A DNA stretch of 64,000 nucleotides from Phaeodactylum tricornutum CCAP 1055/1 (Eukaryota; Bacillariophyta; Bacillariophyceae; Surirellales; Neidiaceae), in assembly GCF_000150955.2 (NCBI RefSeq), contig NC_011691.1, positions 372,001-436,000 of the forward strand, read 5' to 3'. The stretch's first letter is position 1. Each line of letters opens with the position of its first letter. The position numbers and the translations under genes are program-made. Under the pieces are notes generated by a model, which made no database searches, was not told the origin of the DNA, and saw only the letters and a program-made list of their open reading frames with translations. Positions 22,552 through 32,449 of the stretch are shown here, in pieces.

Positions 22552-23043
22552 TTATTTCCCGTTGACCATATCTTTCCAGGCCTTGCTGGGAGTAAAGCCG
22601 GGCGATTTGCTGGCGGCAATTTGCATTTCTTCGCCGGTTTGTGGGTTGCGTCCCTTCCGAGCAGCCCGTGACTTGAGCACGAAGGACCCGAATCCGGGCA
22701 GGGTAACCTTTTTGCCTTCACTGACCTGGGCCTGTAGAATATCCAGCACGGCCTGTAGAGTACCTTCCGATTCCTTTTTGGTTTGTCCGGTTTGTTCCGC
22801 TAGAGCCGTGACGAAATCGGCCTTTTTGAAGGTTTCCGGTGTGACGGGAGTGGCGACGGGAGCAGTTTTCTTGGTCGTCTTTTTGGGGGTGGTCTTTTTG
22901 GTCGCGGCGTGCAAGAGGGTGGGTGGGACGGCGGTGGGGCGTGTGACGCCCCGGGCGCCGCGGGCGACAAAGGCGTCCGTCTCCCGACACCACAGTGTCA
23001 CGAGGACGCCCACGGCGAGTCGGAAACCTCGCGATAGTCTCAT
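22552..23043 (-). CDS. Plastid-targeted HU-like DNA-binding protein
   Basis: 163 residues from ATG 23043. Residues 1-24 are a signal peptide (MRLSRGFRLAVGVLVTLWCR...TDA) ending at A/F in TDAFVAR, the diatom plastid signature, followed by a basic transit segment and a Lys/Thr-rich linker. From about residue 73 it is a bacterial histone-like HU/IHF domain: KKADFVTALAEQTGQTKKES, VTLPGFGSFVLKSRAARKGR, and the family signature GRNPQTGEEM with its DNA-binding arm. It should bend and compact plastid DNA. In some red-lineage algae HU is encoded in the plastid; here it is nuclear. The HU identity is secure and targeting is a strong inference. Confidence 0.92.
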   Translation of the reverse strand: MRLSRGFRLAVGVLVTLWCRETDAFVARGARGVTRPTAVPPTLLHAATKKTTPKKTTKKTAPVATPVTPETFKKADFVTALAEQTGQTKKESEGTLQAVLDILQAQVSEGKKVTLPGFGSFVLKSRAARKGRNPQTGEEMQIAASKSPGFTPSKAWKDMVNGK

Positions 23044-23827
23044 TGCAACAGTATGTTTTGTTTTAGCGGGGGAATGAATGAAGCAGTGAATGAAGCAATG
23101 AAGCAAGTTTCAATGAATGAAGCAATGAACGAAAACTACTGTAAACACAAAGAGTGTTGGTTTTGGTCGGTGACTTCCACAAACGAAAGTGATGCTTCTG
23201 GGTTGTTTGTTGACTGTGTGAGGTTGGCACACAACCGATTTGTTGTATATCTTTGCGTGCCCGTACAAACGATGCGGGTTGTGTCTGTCGGTGACGGTCG
23301 GAAGAGCGAGCCCGTTGTGGCGACCCACCTTTTTCACGAGTTACACACCGACACGAGTTTTTCGATCTCCCCCTTTTTTTCGGGCGAACACTCGGGCACA
23401 GTCTGTCCGTGTGTTTCTGCCAAGAGAGAAGGGACGGTTGATGGATGTGAGCGATTGTGACGGGGGGCGGATAGACGCGCACTGAGCTTTTGTCTGCGTG
23501 ACACTGAAACGACGACGAACGGATTTGGGATTCCCGATCTTGTGGATTCGAATTGACAGCACTGCCTGTGAGTTGGGTCTCATGTTTTCTACTGGGACTC
23601 GCCATGGCGGTGGCGCGGATGCTGACCTTATGACACAGTTCATGACTAATGTAACTACTGCTCTTGTGTCTGTCCTTGACACTCTACCCTCCTACCCAGA
23701 CAGACATCGACACACACCTTTGCAGCACTCGCTGTTTCTCCATACATGGAGTAGGTAGAGATTCCCACCATTTTTTCTTCCCATCCGTCTTTCTTCGTCG
23801 TCAAACGGAACGGAGCACGCCCAGCGG
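23044..23827. other. Intergenic, divergent promoter region
   Basis: Lies between the divergent HU-like and HIT genes. No gene recognised apart from short repeats at the left end. Confidence 0.45.
23072..23130. repeat. GAATGAAGCA-type short tandem repeats
   Basis: Several imperfect copies of a GAATGAAGCA unit occupy the 5' leader region just upstream of the HU-like start codon. Probably a microsatellite in the 5' UTR. Confidence 0.6.
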
Positions 23828-24609
23828 ATGCGGTACGTGGGAGGAACAAAGCAAAACAACAGACATACACGAGTGTATTCCTTACGAACCCGCAACGCTT
23901 GCTACCATTCTTCGTGATCTTTTGCTACTTTTTGCACAAAGACTGACTTTCCCTGTTGTTGTCTTGTTTGCATTTTTGTGATTGGTTCAGATTGGGGAAT
24001 CGAATCTTTCCTCATCGACTCGTTTCCTGTGGTGTCCTACTCGTCCATCCTTCGTGGGCCTGGTCTACGACACGGAGTTTGTCACGACACCGGTCGATTG
24101 CGATTGCTGCGGCGACGTCGTTCACTCGGGTACAGGCATTCCCACGCACCACGACATCCGCGACTACTCCCGGGCGATTGAGCATCCGTCGCGACATGTC
24201 CAACAACAACAACGATACGAACGACGAAGTGGCGCGGGCGACCGCAGCCGCAGCGAAAGACCCCGCCACGGAAACCATCTTTGACAAGCTCTTGTCGGGA
24301 GCCTGGCCATCCGACGTGGTGTACGAAGACGACTGGGCCTTTTGTTTCCGGGACGTGAATCCGCAAGCCCCGGTGCACATTCTATGCATTCCCAAAGTCC
24401 GGGACGGCTTGACGCAACTCGTCCACGCTCGAGAGGACCAGAAGGACCTGCTGGGGCATTTGTTGTACGTGGCCAAGGAAGTGGCCCGTAAGGAATGTCC
24501 GGAAGGCTACCGGATTGTGATCAACGACGGGAAAGATGGAGCCCAGTCGGTGTACCATTTGCATCTGCACATTCTGGGCGGACGACAACTGCAGTGGCCG
24601 CCTGGGTAG
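23828..24609 (+). CDS. HIT-family (HINT-type) nucleotide hydrolase, organelle-targeted
   Basis: Proposed exons are 23828-23832 (ATG plus two bases) and 23991-24609, with a 158-nt intron (GTACGT donor, TTCAG acceptor), giving 207 residues. An unspliced reading would have to start at ATG 24196 (137 residues) and would drop a leader of 70 residues. With the intron the protein starts MRLGNRIFPHRLVSCGVLLV and runs through TRVQAFPRTTT, an ASAFAP-like site, so targeting to an organelle is likely. The HIT domain spans about 90-207, with the histidine triad HLHLHILGG near the end. HINT proteins hydrolyse aminoacyl-adenylate or adenosine phosphoramidates. The family call is secure; the short first exon is inference from frame and site quality. 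Confidence 0.85.
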
Positions 24610-24846
24610 TTTATACGGTGTAATGGTGCGGTAGACGTAGGGAGGGTCCTTGCCGACACGCTCTAGAGAACCTTTGTAGATGTCTATATATGTTATCTCC
24701 TTTATATACACACGTTACGTCAAACTACGTTACTTCTTTGCATTGGGTCCGTACGAGATGCCTTTTTATCTGACTATCCATTGACCGTGAGCCAGTTAGT
24801 TCGTGGACACCATAGGCCAATTCCTTTGGAGATTAGCACGTATGGT

Positions 24847-25377
24847 TTACGGTTTGGGTTGGAAGACATCCTGTGCGTCGCGTGTGGGCAATGGCGGTTG
24901 CCATTCTTTCCGTTCGGGCAGATTGGCAATGTACTGTCGTTCCGCCGGTATGGTTGTGGCGTCCGGTTCGGTACCGGCGGGTGCCACAAAGGGATGATGC
25001 TCGTCCACCGGCGTGGGTTCGGGCATACTAATGGCGTGTTCAAAGCTGTTCAACTGCATCATGAGGGATATCATGCGTTCCCGGTAATCCCTCCGCTGGA
25101 CACAAAATACGTAGGATCCGACGTACACGACAAGAAAGGCCCCGAATCCCGTATTGATCGCCCACGTGGTGGTGGAGCGCATACGCAGACGGTGCAGGGA
25201 CGTGGCCGTCCCCGTGGCGATGCCCCACAAGGCCGCCTCGCGGACGCACCAGCGGTACTTGGAAGCCTCCACGGCCCGCCGAATCCCAAAGGCCTCCGGT
25301 AAGTGACGCGTCCAACGAGGCGTCGAGGGGGATGCCAGCGGGGTCGGTGGGGTGCTGGATTCTGGCGTCTGGGACAT
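24847..25377 (-). CDS. COX20: Cytochrome c oxidase assembly protein COX20 (FAM36A)
   Basis: 176 residues from ATG 25377, single exon. The conserved core is CVREAALWGIATGTATSL followed by RLRMRSTTTWAINTGFGAFL and YVFCVQRRDYRERM, matching the two-span COX20 family: two transmembrane helices with basic residues between them and after the second. COX20 is a mitochondrial inner-membrane chaperone for newly made COX2. The N-terminal Pro/Ser/Thr-rich leader and acidic/Pro C-terminal tail are extra. It converges on the HIT gene with 237 bp between the two stop codons. COX11 and a COX7A-like protein are also encoded in this window. Confidence 0.82.
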   Translation of the reverse strand: MSQTPESSTPPTPLASPSTPRWTRHLPEAFGIRRAVEASKYRWCVREAALWGIATGTATSLHRLRMRSTTTWAINTGFGAFLVVYVGSYVFCVQRRDYRERMISLMMQLNSFEHAISMPEPTPVDEHHPFVAPAGTEPDATTIPAERQYIANLPERKEWQPPLPTRDAQDVFQPKP

Positions 25378-26114
25378 ACTGCTAATTCTCTGCTATTTTT
25401 ACGGGGTGTGTGCATTTGTGCGTTGGTGTCGCCATGGTGTGTACGGTTGCCGATTATGGGTAGGAAATGTAAATTACCGTTAGTTGCCGGCGTGTGCTGA
25501 CTGTGGTAGTCGAATGGCAGTCGGGTCCGGTCGAGTCCTGTTGATGACGTCAAGACGGTCTTCCAGGACTGCCAACCTCCAACATCTCTCCAATCACCCC
25601 AAGTCAAGTGTTCTATTTTGTTCTATTGCAGATTCTTGTATTCGCATCCTCCAAATACATTCGGAAGTACAGCGTTAGAAAAAAAATCCGCTTTAGAAGT
25701 TCCTTCGCAATGAATGGGTAGTGGATGTGCTCTTGATGTGGGCAAGGGAAAAAATCTACTTGCCACGACTAACAAACGTAAAACAAGTGAATGGTGGATA
25801 CGATGTTATCCAAAGTGTTTGGCACTTTGTCTGCGGTCACGTTGGGACGACTTATCCTTCAGCGCACGTTAGAACGCAGAGTGCACGCAGTGGGAGCCGG
25901 CTCCCCTCGACAGTGACAAAACCGAAGAATTGGAGGGAGGATCAACACACAGCAGACCCATCAAGCAACTATTGTTATTGTTGCAATGTAGTTTATACTG
26001 CGAAAGTTTGGCCAATTGTTTGAACTACTAGCTTAACAGCACGCACCAAGGTCGATGCCACCATTGTCACTGTGTGCTTGGCTGGGTCCGCCCGAGACAG
26101 GCTTTGCCAACACT
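25378..26114. other. Intergenic
   Basis: No gene recognised. It includes the promoter side of the COX20 gene and the 3' side of the small repeat-containing gene. Confidence 0.5.
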
Positions 26115-26384
26115 TTACGCAACTATTTTGCGATCCATCATCATCGCCCTTTTCTTGCTACCCATCATCCCATGACTGTTCATGCTACCCATCATCCCAT
26201 GACTGTTCATGCCACCCATCATCCCATGACTGTTCATGCCACCCATCCTATAACCATCTATGACACCTGTCATGTTTTGGCCTCCGAAGGTGTTTGGCGT
26301 GACGCCTTCCACTGCCGTGACCGAGCCGACCATAAAGGACGAAGCCGCAAGGACTCCGAGCAATGCAAAACGGGACAAGCTCAT
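26115..26384 (-). CDS. Small secreted Met/His-repeat protein
   Basis: 89 residues from ATG 26384. A signal peptide (MSLSRFALLGVLAASSFMVG, likely cleaved after VTA) precedes a short segment and then three tandem GMNSHGMMG-type repeats encoded by a 27-bp DNA repeat (about 26154-26240). The tail is basic (SKKRAMMMDRK). Met- and His-rich repeats of this kind often bind copper or other soft metals, so a role in extracellular or secretory metal binding is possible, but this is inference. I recognise no family. The signal peptide and in-phase repeats support a real gene. Confidence 0.6.
   Translation of the reverse strand: MSLSRFALLGVLAASSFMVGSVTAVEGVTPNTFGGQNMTGVIDGYRMGGMNSHGMMGGMNSHGMMGSMNSHGMMGSKKRAMMMDRKIVA
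26154..26240. repeat. 27-bp tandem repeat, about three copies
   Basis: The unit (CATCATCCCATGACTGTTCA and seven more bases) repeats about three times with one or two changes. The period is a multiple of three and encodes the Met/His repeats of the minus-strand gene. Confidence 0.8.
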
Positions 26385-27330
26385 GATAGTCAAGTTGGAA
26401 CAGAGGAAAGGGATTGTTTTTTCGGAACGCGAGGAAAAACAACGGTATACGGGGTTGGTCTCCAAAATTTGTGAGCATGATTGTTGGAGAGATATTTGGA
26501 TGTCAGTACACGGGAGGAAAATTTCTCGCCGCCTTCGTGTTGAAACGGGGACCGGTGAAAATGAGAAGGTGCGGGCAGATAAACCGGGACGTGCTCAATC
26601 CCGCGTGCGAACCTCGCTTTTCCGCAATTCTTGAAGGATGTCAATACACGAGAACGGGGATTAATTGGTCCTGCCACAGCGATCAGAATCGACGAAATTT
26701 TTGCAATAAGAGAGTATGACCTTGTCGGGAATGACTCTTCACTTTAGGGCCCATGGCATGATTTGGTTTGTCTATCTCTACGGCCTTGTTCAACCTGGCG
26801 GTTTCCGGTACTCACCGTTAGGGATCTTTTTAGGCTTCGGCTGTTCATCGTTCGTCCAGTTTGGATCGCAAGTCGTAAGCAAAGTCCTCGTCGAACATGT
26901 GACAAGTCCTCTGTTCTCCAATTGTGGATTTCGGAATCTAGAATAGTCTTTGTATATGTTTAGAACAATGGAACGACTGAACGGATGTCAGGAGAATACC
27001 GTAAGTATCTTGAAAACCTCTTTTGTATTGGAGTACCGGATGCCGTCGTGCGACGAGCTTGCGACGGCCACCCATATTCGGAGATCGAAAAAGTCTTCCG
27101 ACTATCACCAGTCGGACGGATGGTAGGCAAGGCGGCGCCCACCGTTTTTGTGGGGACCTGCCGAATCATCCAGTCGAAGCCGAAACAGAAATCCCAAAGC
27201 ACAATTTTCGCACCATTTCTGGCATTACTGTTTCACAGTAGCACTTCCAATACTATCTATCACCTATTCTCCATTGATCTCAGACACTAGAAAGCTGATC
27301 AACGTTCGTGTGCGTCTTTTCCCTTGTTAC
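26385..27330. other. Intergenic, divergent
   Basis: No gene recognised. It separates the minus-strand repeat protein from the plus-strand helicase. Overlapping open frames have no family resemblance. Confidence 0.45.
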
Positions 27331-29388
27331 ATGTGGACACGATCGAGTCGTCCGGTTCGTAGTTTGTTGACGCTAGCGGCGACCTTTTCGACTCCGTCCA
27401 CGAGCGCCACGGCCCAACGTTTCTTCGTCGGGGCCTTTGCGCATCCCACCAGTCGGTCTCGTCCCTGGGTGTCTTCCTGGAGATTCTTTTCCACGGCATT
27501 TGAAGACGCTACCGAGTTTCCCGGTAGTAGTACAACAACAACAGCAACTACTACTACCGTCAAGGCTCCCCTCACGTCTCCCATGGCGGAATCGTACCCG
27601 GCCTTTGCGTCGCATCCCAAGCTCAATGCGCATTTCAAGACCGCCTTGGCTTCCATGGGATTCGATCGCATGACGGAAATTCAAGCCAAAACCTTCGATG
27701 CCGCGTCTTTGGGAAAGGACGTGCTCGGGCGCGCCCGCACCGGATCCGGCAAGACCGTCGCCTTTCTCCTACCCGCACTGGAACGACTCTTGCAGGACAA
27801 CAACAACAAAAGCAACAAAAAGTCGACGCGCATGCTCGTCTTGTCGCCCACACGAGAATTGGCGCAACAGATTGCCGAACAAACCCGGCTCTTGACGGCC
27901 CATATGCCCAATATGTCGCACCAAGTCATGGTGGGGGGAACCCCCAAGCCCAAGGACGTCTCGGCCATGAAGCGCAAGGTACCCACCATTATCATTGCGA
28001 CTCCTGGACGACTACAGGATCATTTGGAATCCACCGTCGTACACAACACGCCTTTTAAGGATCTCTTCCGGGAACTCGATGTGCTCGTTTTGGACGAGAC
28101 GGATCGACTCCTCGATATGGGCTTTCGTCGAGAAATCGACAAGATTATCAAATACCTCCCGCGCAACAAGCAGACGCTCTTGTTCAGCGCCACCATACCG
28201 GAAGACGTCAAGCACGTCATTCGACAAACCATGCGCGACCCCTACATCACGGTGGATTGCATACACGACGATCAGGCCGAATCCTCCTCCCACACCAACG
28301 CACAGGTATCGCAAGCTCACGTCATTCTCCCGACCAACACCCGCATGGCATCCGGCACGGTAGACATTATCCGGAACATTCTCGAAAAACAACCCCACTC
28401 GAAAATTGTCGCCTTTTTCCCCACCGCCAATCTTGTCGCCTTTTACGCCTCGCTCCTACGGGACGTCCTCGAAATCCCCCGCATTCTCGAAATACACTCG
28501 CGCAAATCACAGTCCCAACGCGAAAAGGCCTCGGAGAGCTTCCGCAAAACCAACCACGGCTGTTTGCTCACTTCCGATGTGAGTGCCCGTGGAGTAGACT
28601 ACCCCGACGTTACGCACGTCTTGCAGTTCGGCGTGGCCGATTCCCGCGAATCATACATTCATCGCCTCGGACGGACCGGACGCGCCGGTAAACTCGGACA
28701 GGGCATCCTCGTCCTCACGGACGTCGAACGCGGCTTTCTACGGCACCTGAAGGGACTCGATATTCCTGTCCACCCGGAACTACAAGCCATTGTGGACGGG
28801 CCCACGGTCGAGTCGCAGCAGGACCTTGCGCCCGTCTGGGCATCGATCGGTTCGGGACGGAACGCGGATTTAGCCCTCAAGGCCACCAAGGCCTACGTTT
28901 CCGCACTGGGATTCTACAACACCCACCTCAAGGCTCGCTGTGGCGTCAAGGGTACCGACGCTTTGGTCGCTTTTTGCAACGCCTTTGCCTACCAGGTGGG
29001 ATTCACGACGCTGCCCCCGATTGAGAAGAAAACAATTGGCAAAATGGGACTCAAGGGTATTCAAGGTTTGAACGTGGGTAGTCCACTGACTATCGGCGGT
29101 GGAGGCGGTCGACCCCGCAACGCTGGTCCCCCGATGAACCGCAACCGCAGTGGCGCCAACGCGAACAATGGACTGGCACCGCGGGAGGAGGCGAACGGTC
29201 GCGGTCGACCGGATGCCCGCAACGGTGGTCCCCGGAACGCGGGCGGTCGCGGAGGCCCCCGCGCGAGTGGCGGCGGCTGGGACGGTACGGATCGCAAACG
29301 AGCGATTCCGTTACGTGACGACCCGCACCGTCCGAAACGCCCCAGTCGGGGGGACGCCGCCCTTCGTGATCCCAACTCCACCTTTTAG
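27331..29388 (+). CDS. DEAD-box RNA helicase, organelle-targeted, RGG-type tail
   Basis: 685 residues from ATG 27331. The first 60-80 residues are basic and Ser/Thr-rich (MWTRSSRPVRSLLTLAATFS), typical of a mitochondrial presequence, although an FxxP-like GAFAHP also occurs. Helicase motifs in order are the Q motif with MTEIQAKTF, Walker A ARTGSGKT (about 136-143), PTRELAQQ, TPGR, motif II written DETD (residues 255-258) in place of DEAD, SAT, ARGVDYPDV and HRLGRTGRAG. The last 100 residues are Gly/Arg/Asn-rich, a likely RNA-binding tail. It resembles the MSS116/CYT-19 group, which remodels organellar RNA and group I/II introns. The family is certain; target and organelle are inferred. Confidence 0.92.
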   Translation: MWTRSSRPVRSLLTLAATFSTPSTSATAQRFFVGAFAHPTSRSRPWVSSWRFFSTAFEDATEFPGSSTTTTATTTTVKAPLTSPMAESYPAFASHPKLNAHFKTALASMGFDRMTEIQAKTFDAASLGKDVLGRARTGSGKTVAFLLPALERLLQDNNNKSNKKSTRMLVLSPTRELAQQIAEQTRLLTAHMPNMSHQVMVGGTPKPKDVSAMKRKVPTIIIATPGRLQDHLESTVVHNTPFKDLFRELDVLVLDETDRLLDMGFRREIDKIIKYLPRNKQTLLFSATIPEDVKHVIRQTMRDPYITVDCIHDDQAESSSHTNAQVSQAHVILPTNTRMASGTVDIIRNILEKQPHSKIVAFFPTANLVAFYASLLRDVLEIPRILEIHSRKSQSQREKASESFRKTNHGCLLTSDVSARGVDYPDVTHVLQFGVADSRESYIHRLGRTGRAGKLGQGILVLTDVERGFLRHLKGLDIPVHPELQAIVDGPTVESQQDLAPVWASIGSGRNADLALKATKAYVSALGFYNTHLKARCGVKGTDALVAFCNAFAYQVGFTTLPPIEKKTIGKMGLKGIQGLNVGSPLTIGGGGGRPRNAGPPMNRNRSGANANNGLAPREEANGRGRPDARNGGPRNAGGRGGPRASGGGWDGTDRKRAIPLRDDPHRPKRPSRGDAALRDPNSTF

Positions 29389-30116
29389 AACCGGACACGG
29401 GTCGTTACCGAAGCCAGTGTTTGCCGGGGAAGCTTCGGTTCGACGACCACTCTCACGCAACATAAGTTTATAAGTGAATAGAACGTGGTTTTTTTTCTTT
29501 GTGTACAGATTGGAATGCTACCAGAGGACGAACAAAGTGCGGAAAGTCACACCGTACCTGGCTATGTTACTATTATGATAGTCTAGCTTGCGAGAGAGGG
29601 GAGCGTCACGGCTTGCCCATGGGTAGTATTTCACCAACTCCATTGGGTCCCAGTCGGACTGTCTCAAGTATATGCATAAGACAGTACGCACTTTGGCGAA
29701 CTCGTTGTTCCGAAAACGACAACACTTGCCTTTGCTTCGTGTCAGTTTTACAGTTAGTACCGGTACGTACGAGTACTTATTGTACGTACGAGTACTTATT
29801 GTACGTACGAGTACTTATTGTACGTACGAGTACTTATTGTACGTATGGGATGGCAACTCCGAGACGGTGGTGTGCGTACGGTCGTGATGTGTCTCTCGAA
29901 ACGAAAGCGACGCCAACGGACACGCAGGGAGGAACGCGAATATGTCACTCGAAACTCCAGTGGTGTCCATCCAAGGCCTCGGTCGGTGAACGCATTCCCC
30001 GAACTCCTCCCATCGGAGGATACCATACCACCATCCAAAACCCCAAGCACAAGCCTATCAACTACGTAACGAACTAACAGGCTACTAGTCACTAGATTTC
30101 TCGTTTCTCCTAAACA
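29389..30116. other. Intergenic with a tandem repeat
   Basis: No gene recognised. A 19-bp tandem repeat (separate entry) lies in the middle, between the 3' end of the helicase and the LRR gene promoter. Confidence 0.5.
29763..29845. repeat. 19-bp tandem repeat, four copies plus a partial
   Basis: The unit GTACGTACGAGTACTTATT occurs four times without change (29763-29838), then GTACGTA. Each unit contains the palindrome GTACGTAC. There are no spacers between copies. Confidence 0.95.
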
Positions 30117-31463
30117 ATGGTAGTGGATTTTCGTGGGCCGCGACGGCAGCCGGAACACTTTTCCAAAGAACTCCGAATCGACTGTTCGGACGGAACGAGT
30201 TCCATGGAAGATTCTGCCAGAACACGGACCCAAATCCAATCATCGTCAAGTATACACTCCAGTCCGGATCCCGAAGATTGCTACACGCCAGTACTCCCGT
30301 GCGACGACGTCGGAATGCCTTGGAACCGACTGGACGCTGCGTTCGACAACGACCGCATCCACCGTAGCCCAAGCGGTGGGGATCTTTCTCCCGTGCTCCG
30401 AATTTCCGGATCGGTCGGGACCGAACACAATCTCTCGAATCCACTCTATATTGCCTCCGGAGAGAACGTGGCCGCGGCGGTGGCTCAATGGTACGCACCC
30501 GGCGTGGGACCCGCCGATGGTCCGGGCGGGATGGTGCCCGGAACACCACGAACAATTCTAAAGGTGCAAGCGCTCACCCGATCAGCCGCACACGGGGTCG
30601 AGCTCGCGTTGCTTTTGCCTGCCGTTACCGGGTGTTCCGTAGACGAGCTACAGCTGCAGGACTTTGATTGGCGAGTCAATGATGTCAATGCTTTGTGTAC
30701 GAGTGATAGTGGGACGAAACGCGTACGCATCCAACACGGCAGTATGTCCGACGCGGCCGTACACGCTCTGGCTCGAGACCTAGTCACCGCACCGACACTT
30801 GGTGACGATAAGCCGGTCAGCTTGCTACTGGATCAAGTAGATATCTCTCCGAGGGCACTCCAGGGGTTGTTCGCTAGTGTGGCCCGTGCTCCGAAGTTGA
30901 TATCCTTGGGGCTAGTTGCCATGCAAATGCGCAACAATGTATTACTTAACGCTTTCACGCAGAGTCTTTCCACCAACCATAGTCTGCACGAGCTCGATCT
31001 GTCCTGGAATACCTTTTCACTCTGGCAGTGGAAAGAGCTCTGTCGCGCCGTGCGGGAGCATTGTTCTTTGCGAATTCTCAAACTCAACTGGATTTCGCAC
31101 GGCACCCAACATCGTGACGACGAATGCATCGACGAGCTTTCCCGCACGCGGACCACGGCATTGCTGAACATGGTACAAGCGAATCCCAACATTCAAGAGA
31201 TTCAATTGGAGGCGTTGAGAGATTCCGATTACGATACAGCCCTTCTCGACTGCCTGCAGTCGGGCCTGACGGTCCGACGGCTATACCAACATCGTGTGGC
31301 CGCTCTAGCCGACCAAGACACCAGTGGTCACCGTAGAGCGCTCCTACTACAATCGCTCGTCCACGCACAGCAGTCATCCTGTCGGCACGATTTGTTTTTT
31401 TGCATTCTTACCCAAAGTACCGACGCTCTGGCGATCGAGCGCGGACAACCGTTCGGCAGCTAG
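30117..31463 (+). CDS. Leucine-rich-repeat protein (RNase-inhibitor-like)
   Basis: 448 residues from ATG 30117, single exon. The N-terminal 140 residues are Ser/Pro/Asp-rich and probably disordered. From about residue 215 repeats of the ribonuclease-inhibitor type follow: LISLGLVAMQMRNN, SLHELDLSWNTFSLWQ, SLRILKLNWIS, NIQEIQLEALRD. There is no signal peptide or transmembrane segment, so it is probably cytosolic or nuclear and acts by protein binding. The broken gene at 4322-5386 belongs to the same general family, which is large in diatoms. Specific function unknown. Confidence 0.75.
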   Translation: MVVDFRGPRRQPEHFSKELRIDCSDGTSSMEDSARTRTQIQSSSSIHSSPDPEDCYTPVLPCDDVGMPWNRLDAAFDNDRIHRSPSGGDLSPVLRISGSVGTEHNLSNPLYIASGENVAAAVAQWYAPGVGPADGPGGMVPGTPRTILKVQALTRSAAHGVELALLLPAVTGCSVDELQLQDFDWRVNDVNALCTSDSGTKRVRIQHGSMSDAAVHALARDLVTAPTLGDDKPVSLLLDQVDISPRALQGLFASVARAPKLISLGLVAMQMRNNVLLNAFTQSLSTNHSLHELDLSWNTFSLWQWKELCRAVREHCSLRILKLNWISHGTQHRDDECIDELSRTRTTALLNMVQANPNIQEIQLEALRDSDYDTALLDCLQSGLTVRRLYQHRVAALADQDTSGHRRALLLQSLVHAQQSSCRHDLFFCILTQSTDALAIERGQPFGS

Positions 31464-32002
31464 AGAAGCAGCCTCTGAGCTCTCAAGTTATAAGCTTTTG
31501 GTTCTCTCAAGTCTTATTTGCTAAAGGCTATCATCGAACAACTCGGCAATTACCTAGTATCCTGGTGGTGGCGATGGATGTATAGCCCTACAGTACTATA
31601 GTTCCTTCCGAAGAGTAGAGAGTAGCGCCACCCGAGAGAATCCAGTAGTTCCATGTCAGACATAGTCTCGGACATTAGCCCCTGATTCAAATATGTATGT
31701 CAGCGAAATTGTTTTATAACGTAACATCTCCAGACAATCTCAACGACTTTCTCATTGCCTCACTTCGTCACGGACTCGGAGGAAACAAGTTGTTCTCGGC
31801 ACGACTCCAATTCGTTGCAGGAGCTAGCTACTAGCTCGTAGCGGCAAAGCATCGTTTGCGTACTAGAACGGGTAATTGTAAATTCGACGAATCGTCAACC
31901 CCCAAATACTGAACGTCGAAGTTCAACATCTCCTGCACCAGAGGCTTTCATATAAAGAGTGCCCTGTCAATACCTAACAACCACAGCAAAAGGTACAAGA
32001 TA
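31464..32002. other. Intergenic
   Basis: No gene seen. A TATA-like CATATAAAG lies about 50 bp before the start codon at 32003 and might be the promoter core of that gene. Confidence 0.4.
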
Positions 32003-32449
32003 ATGTCAAAAGAAACGATCATGCGGAGTTTGCTGAGTTGTCAAGAGGAATGGCAGGAATACGTCGACACGTACCAATATTCCGTCATTGCGTCTCTGAT
32101 CTTTACGATGATGTGCGTGGCAATCTTCCGGAGTCTCAAATCCCGTTTGGAAGGGGCGCCAGGTCTTACGGCTCAGTTCTTTTTCGTGACGGGCTCCCTC
32201 AAGATATTGGTAGCGATTGCTATATTGACCATTTTCGTTCCACGGTACCCCGAGCGTTGCGTGCTGCCGGGGGGCAATCCTTCCATCGCCCAGTACTACG
32301 CGTATCCCGTTCTTGCGTTATTGGTGGGGCTGCTCTGGATTCTTAAGGGTTACGAAAGATTACGGCACGCACGGGAAGTGTTGGGAGACCCACAGGGAGC
32401 GGAGAATGAGGCCGTGTTTGACAAGGTTTCCACCGCGGAACTGGCTTGA
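32003..32449 (+). CDS. Small multi-span membrane protein, unknown
   Basis: 148 residues from ATG 32003. Three hydrophobic segments are visible: SVIASLIFTMMCVAIF (about 27-43), FFVTGSLKILVAIAILTIFV (about 60-80) and YPVLALLVGLLWILKG (about 98-114). A short CVLPGG loop separates the second and third, and the C-terminus is charged. I recognise no family. The clean ATG context, the strong alternation of hydrophobic and polar segments and the lack of a competing frame support it as a gene. Location and role unknown. Confidence 0.6.
   Translation: MSKETIMRSLLSCQEEWQEYVDTYQYSVIASLIFTMMCVAIFRSLKSRLEGAPGLTAQFFFVTGSLKILVAIAILTIFVPRYPERCVLPGGNPSIAQYYAYPVLALLVGLLWILKGYERLRHAREVLGDPQGAENEAVFDKVSTAELA

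Noticed and set aside
29763-29845. CRISPR-like array
   Set aside because: Repeats are adjacent without spacers, and the genome is eukaryotic.
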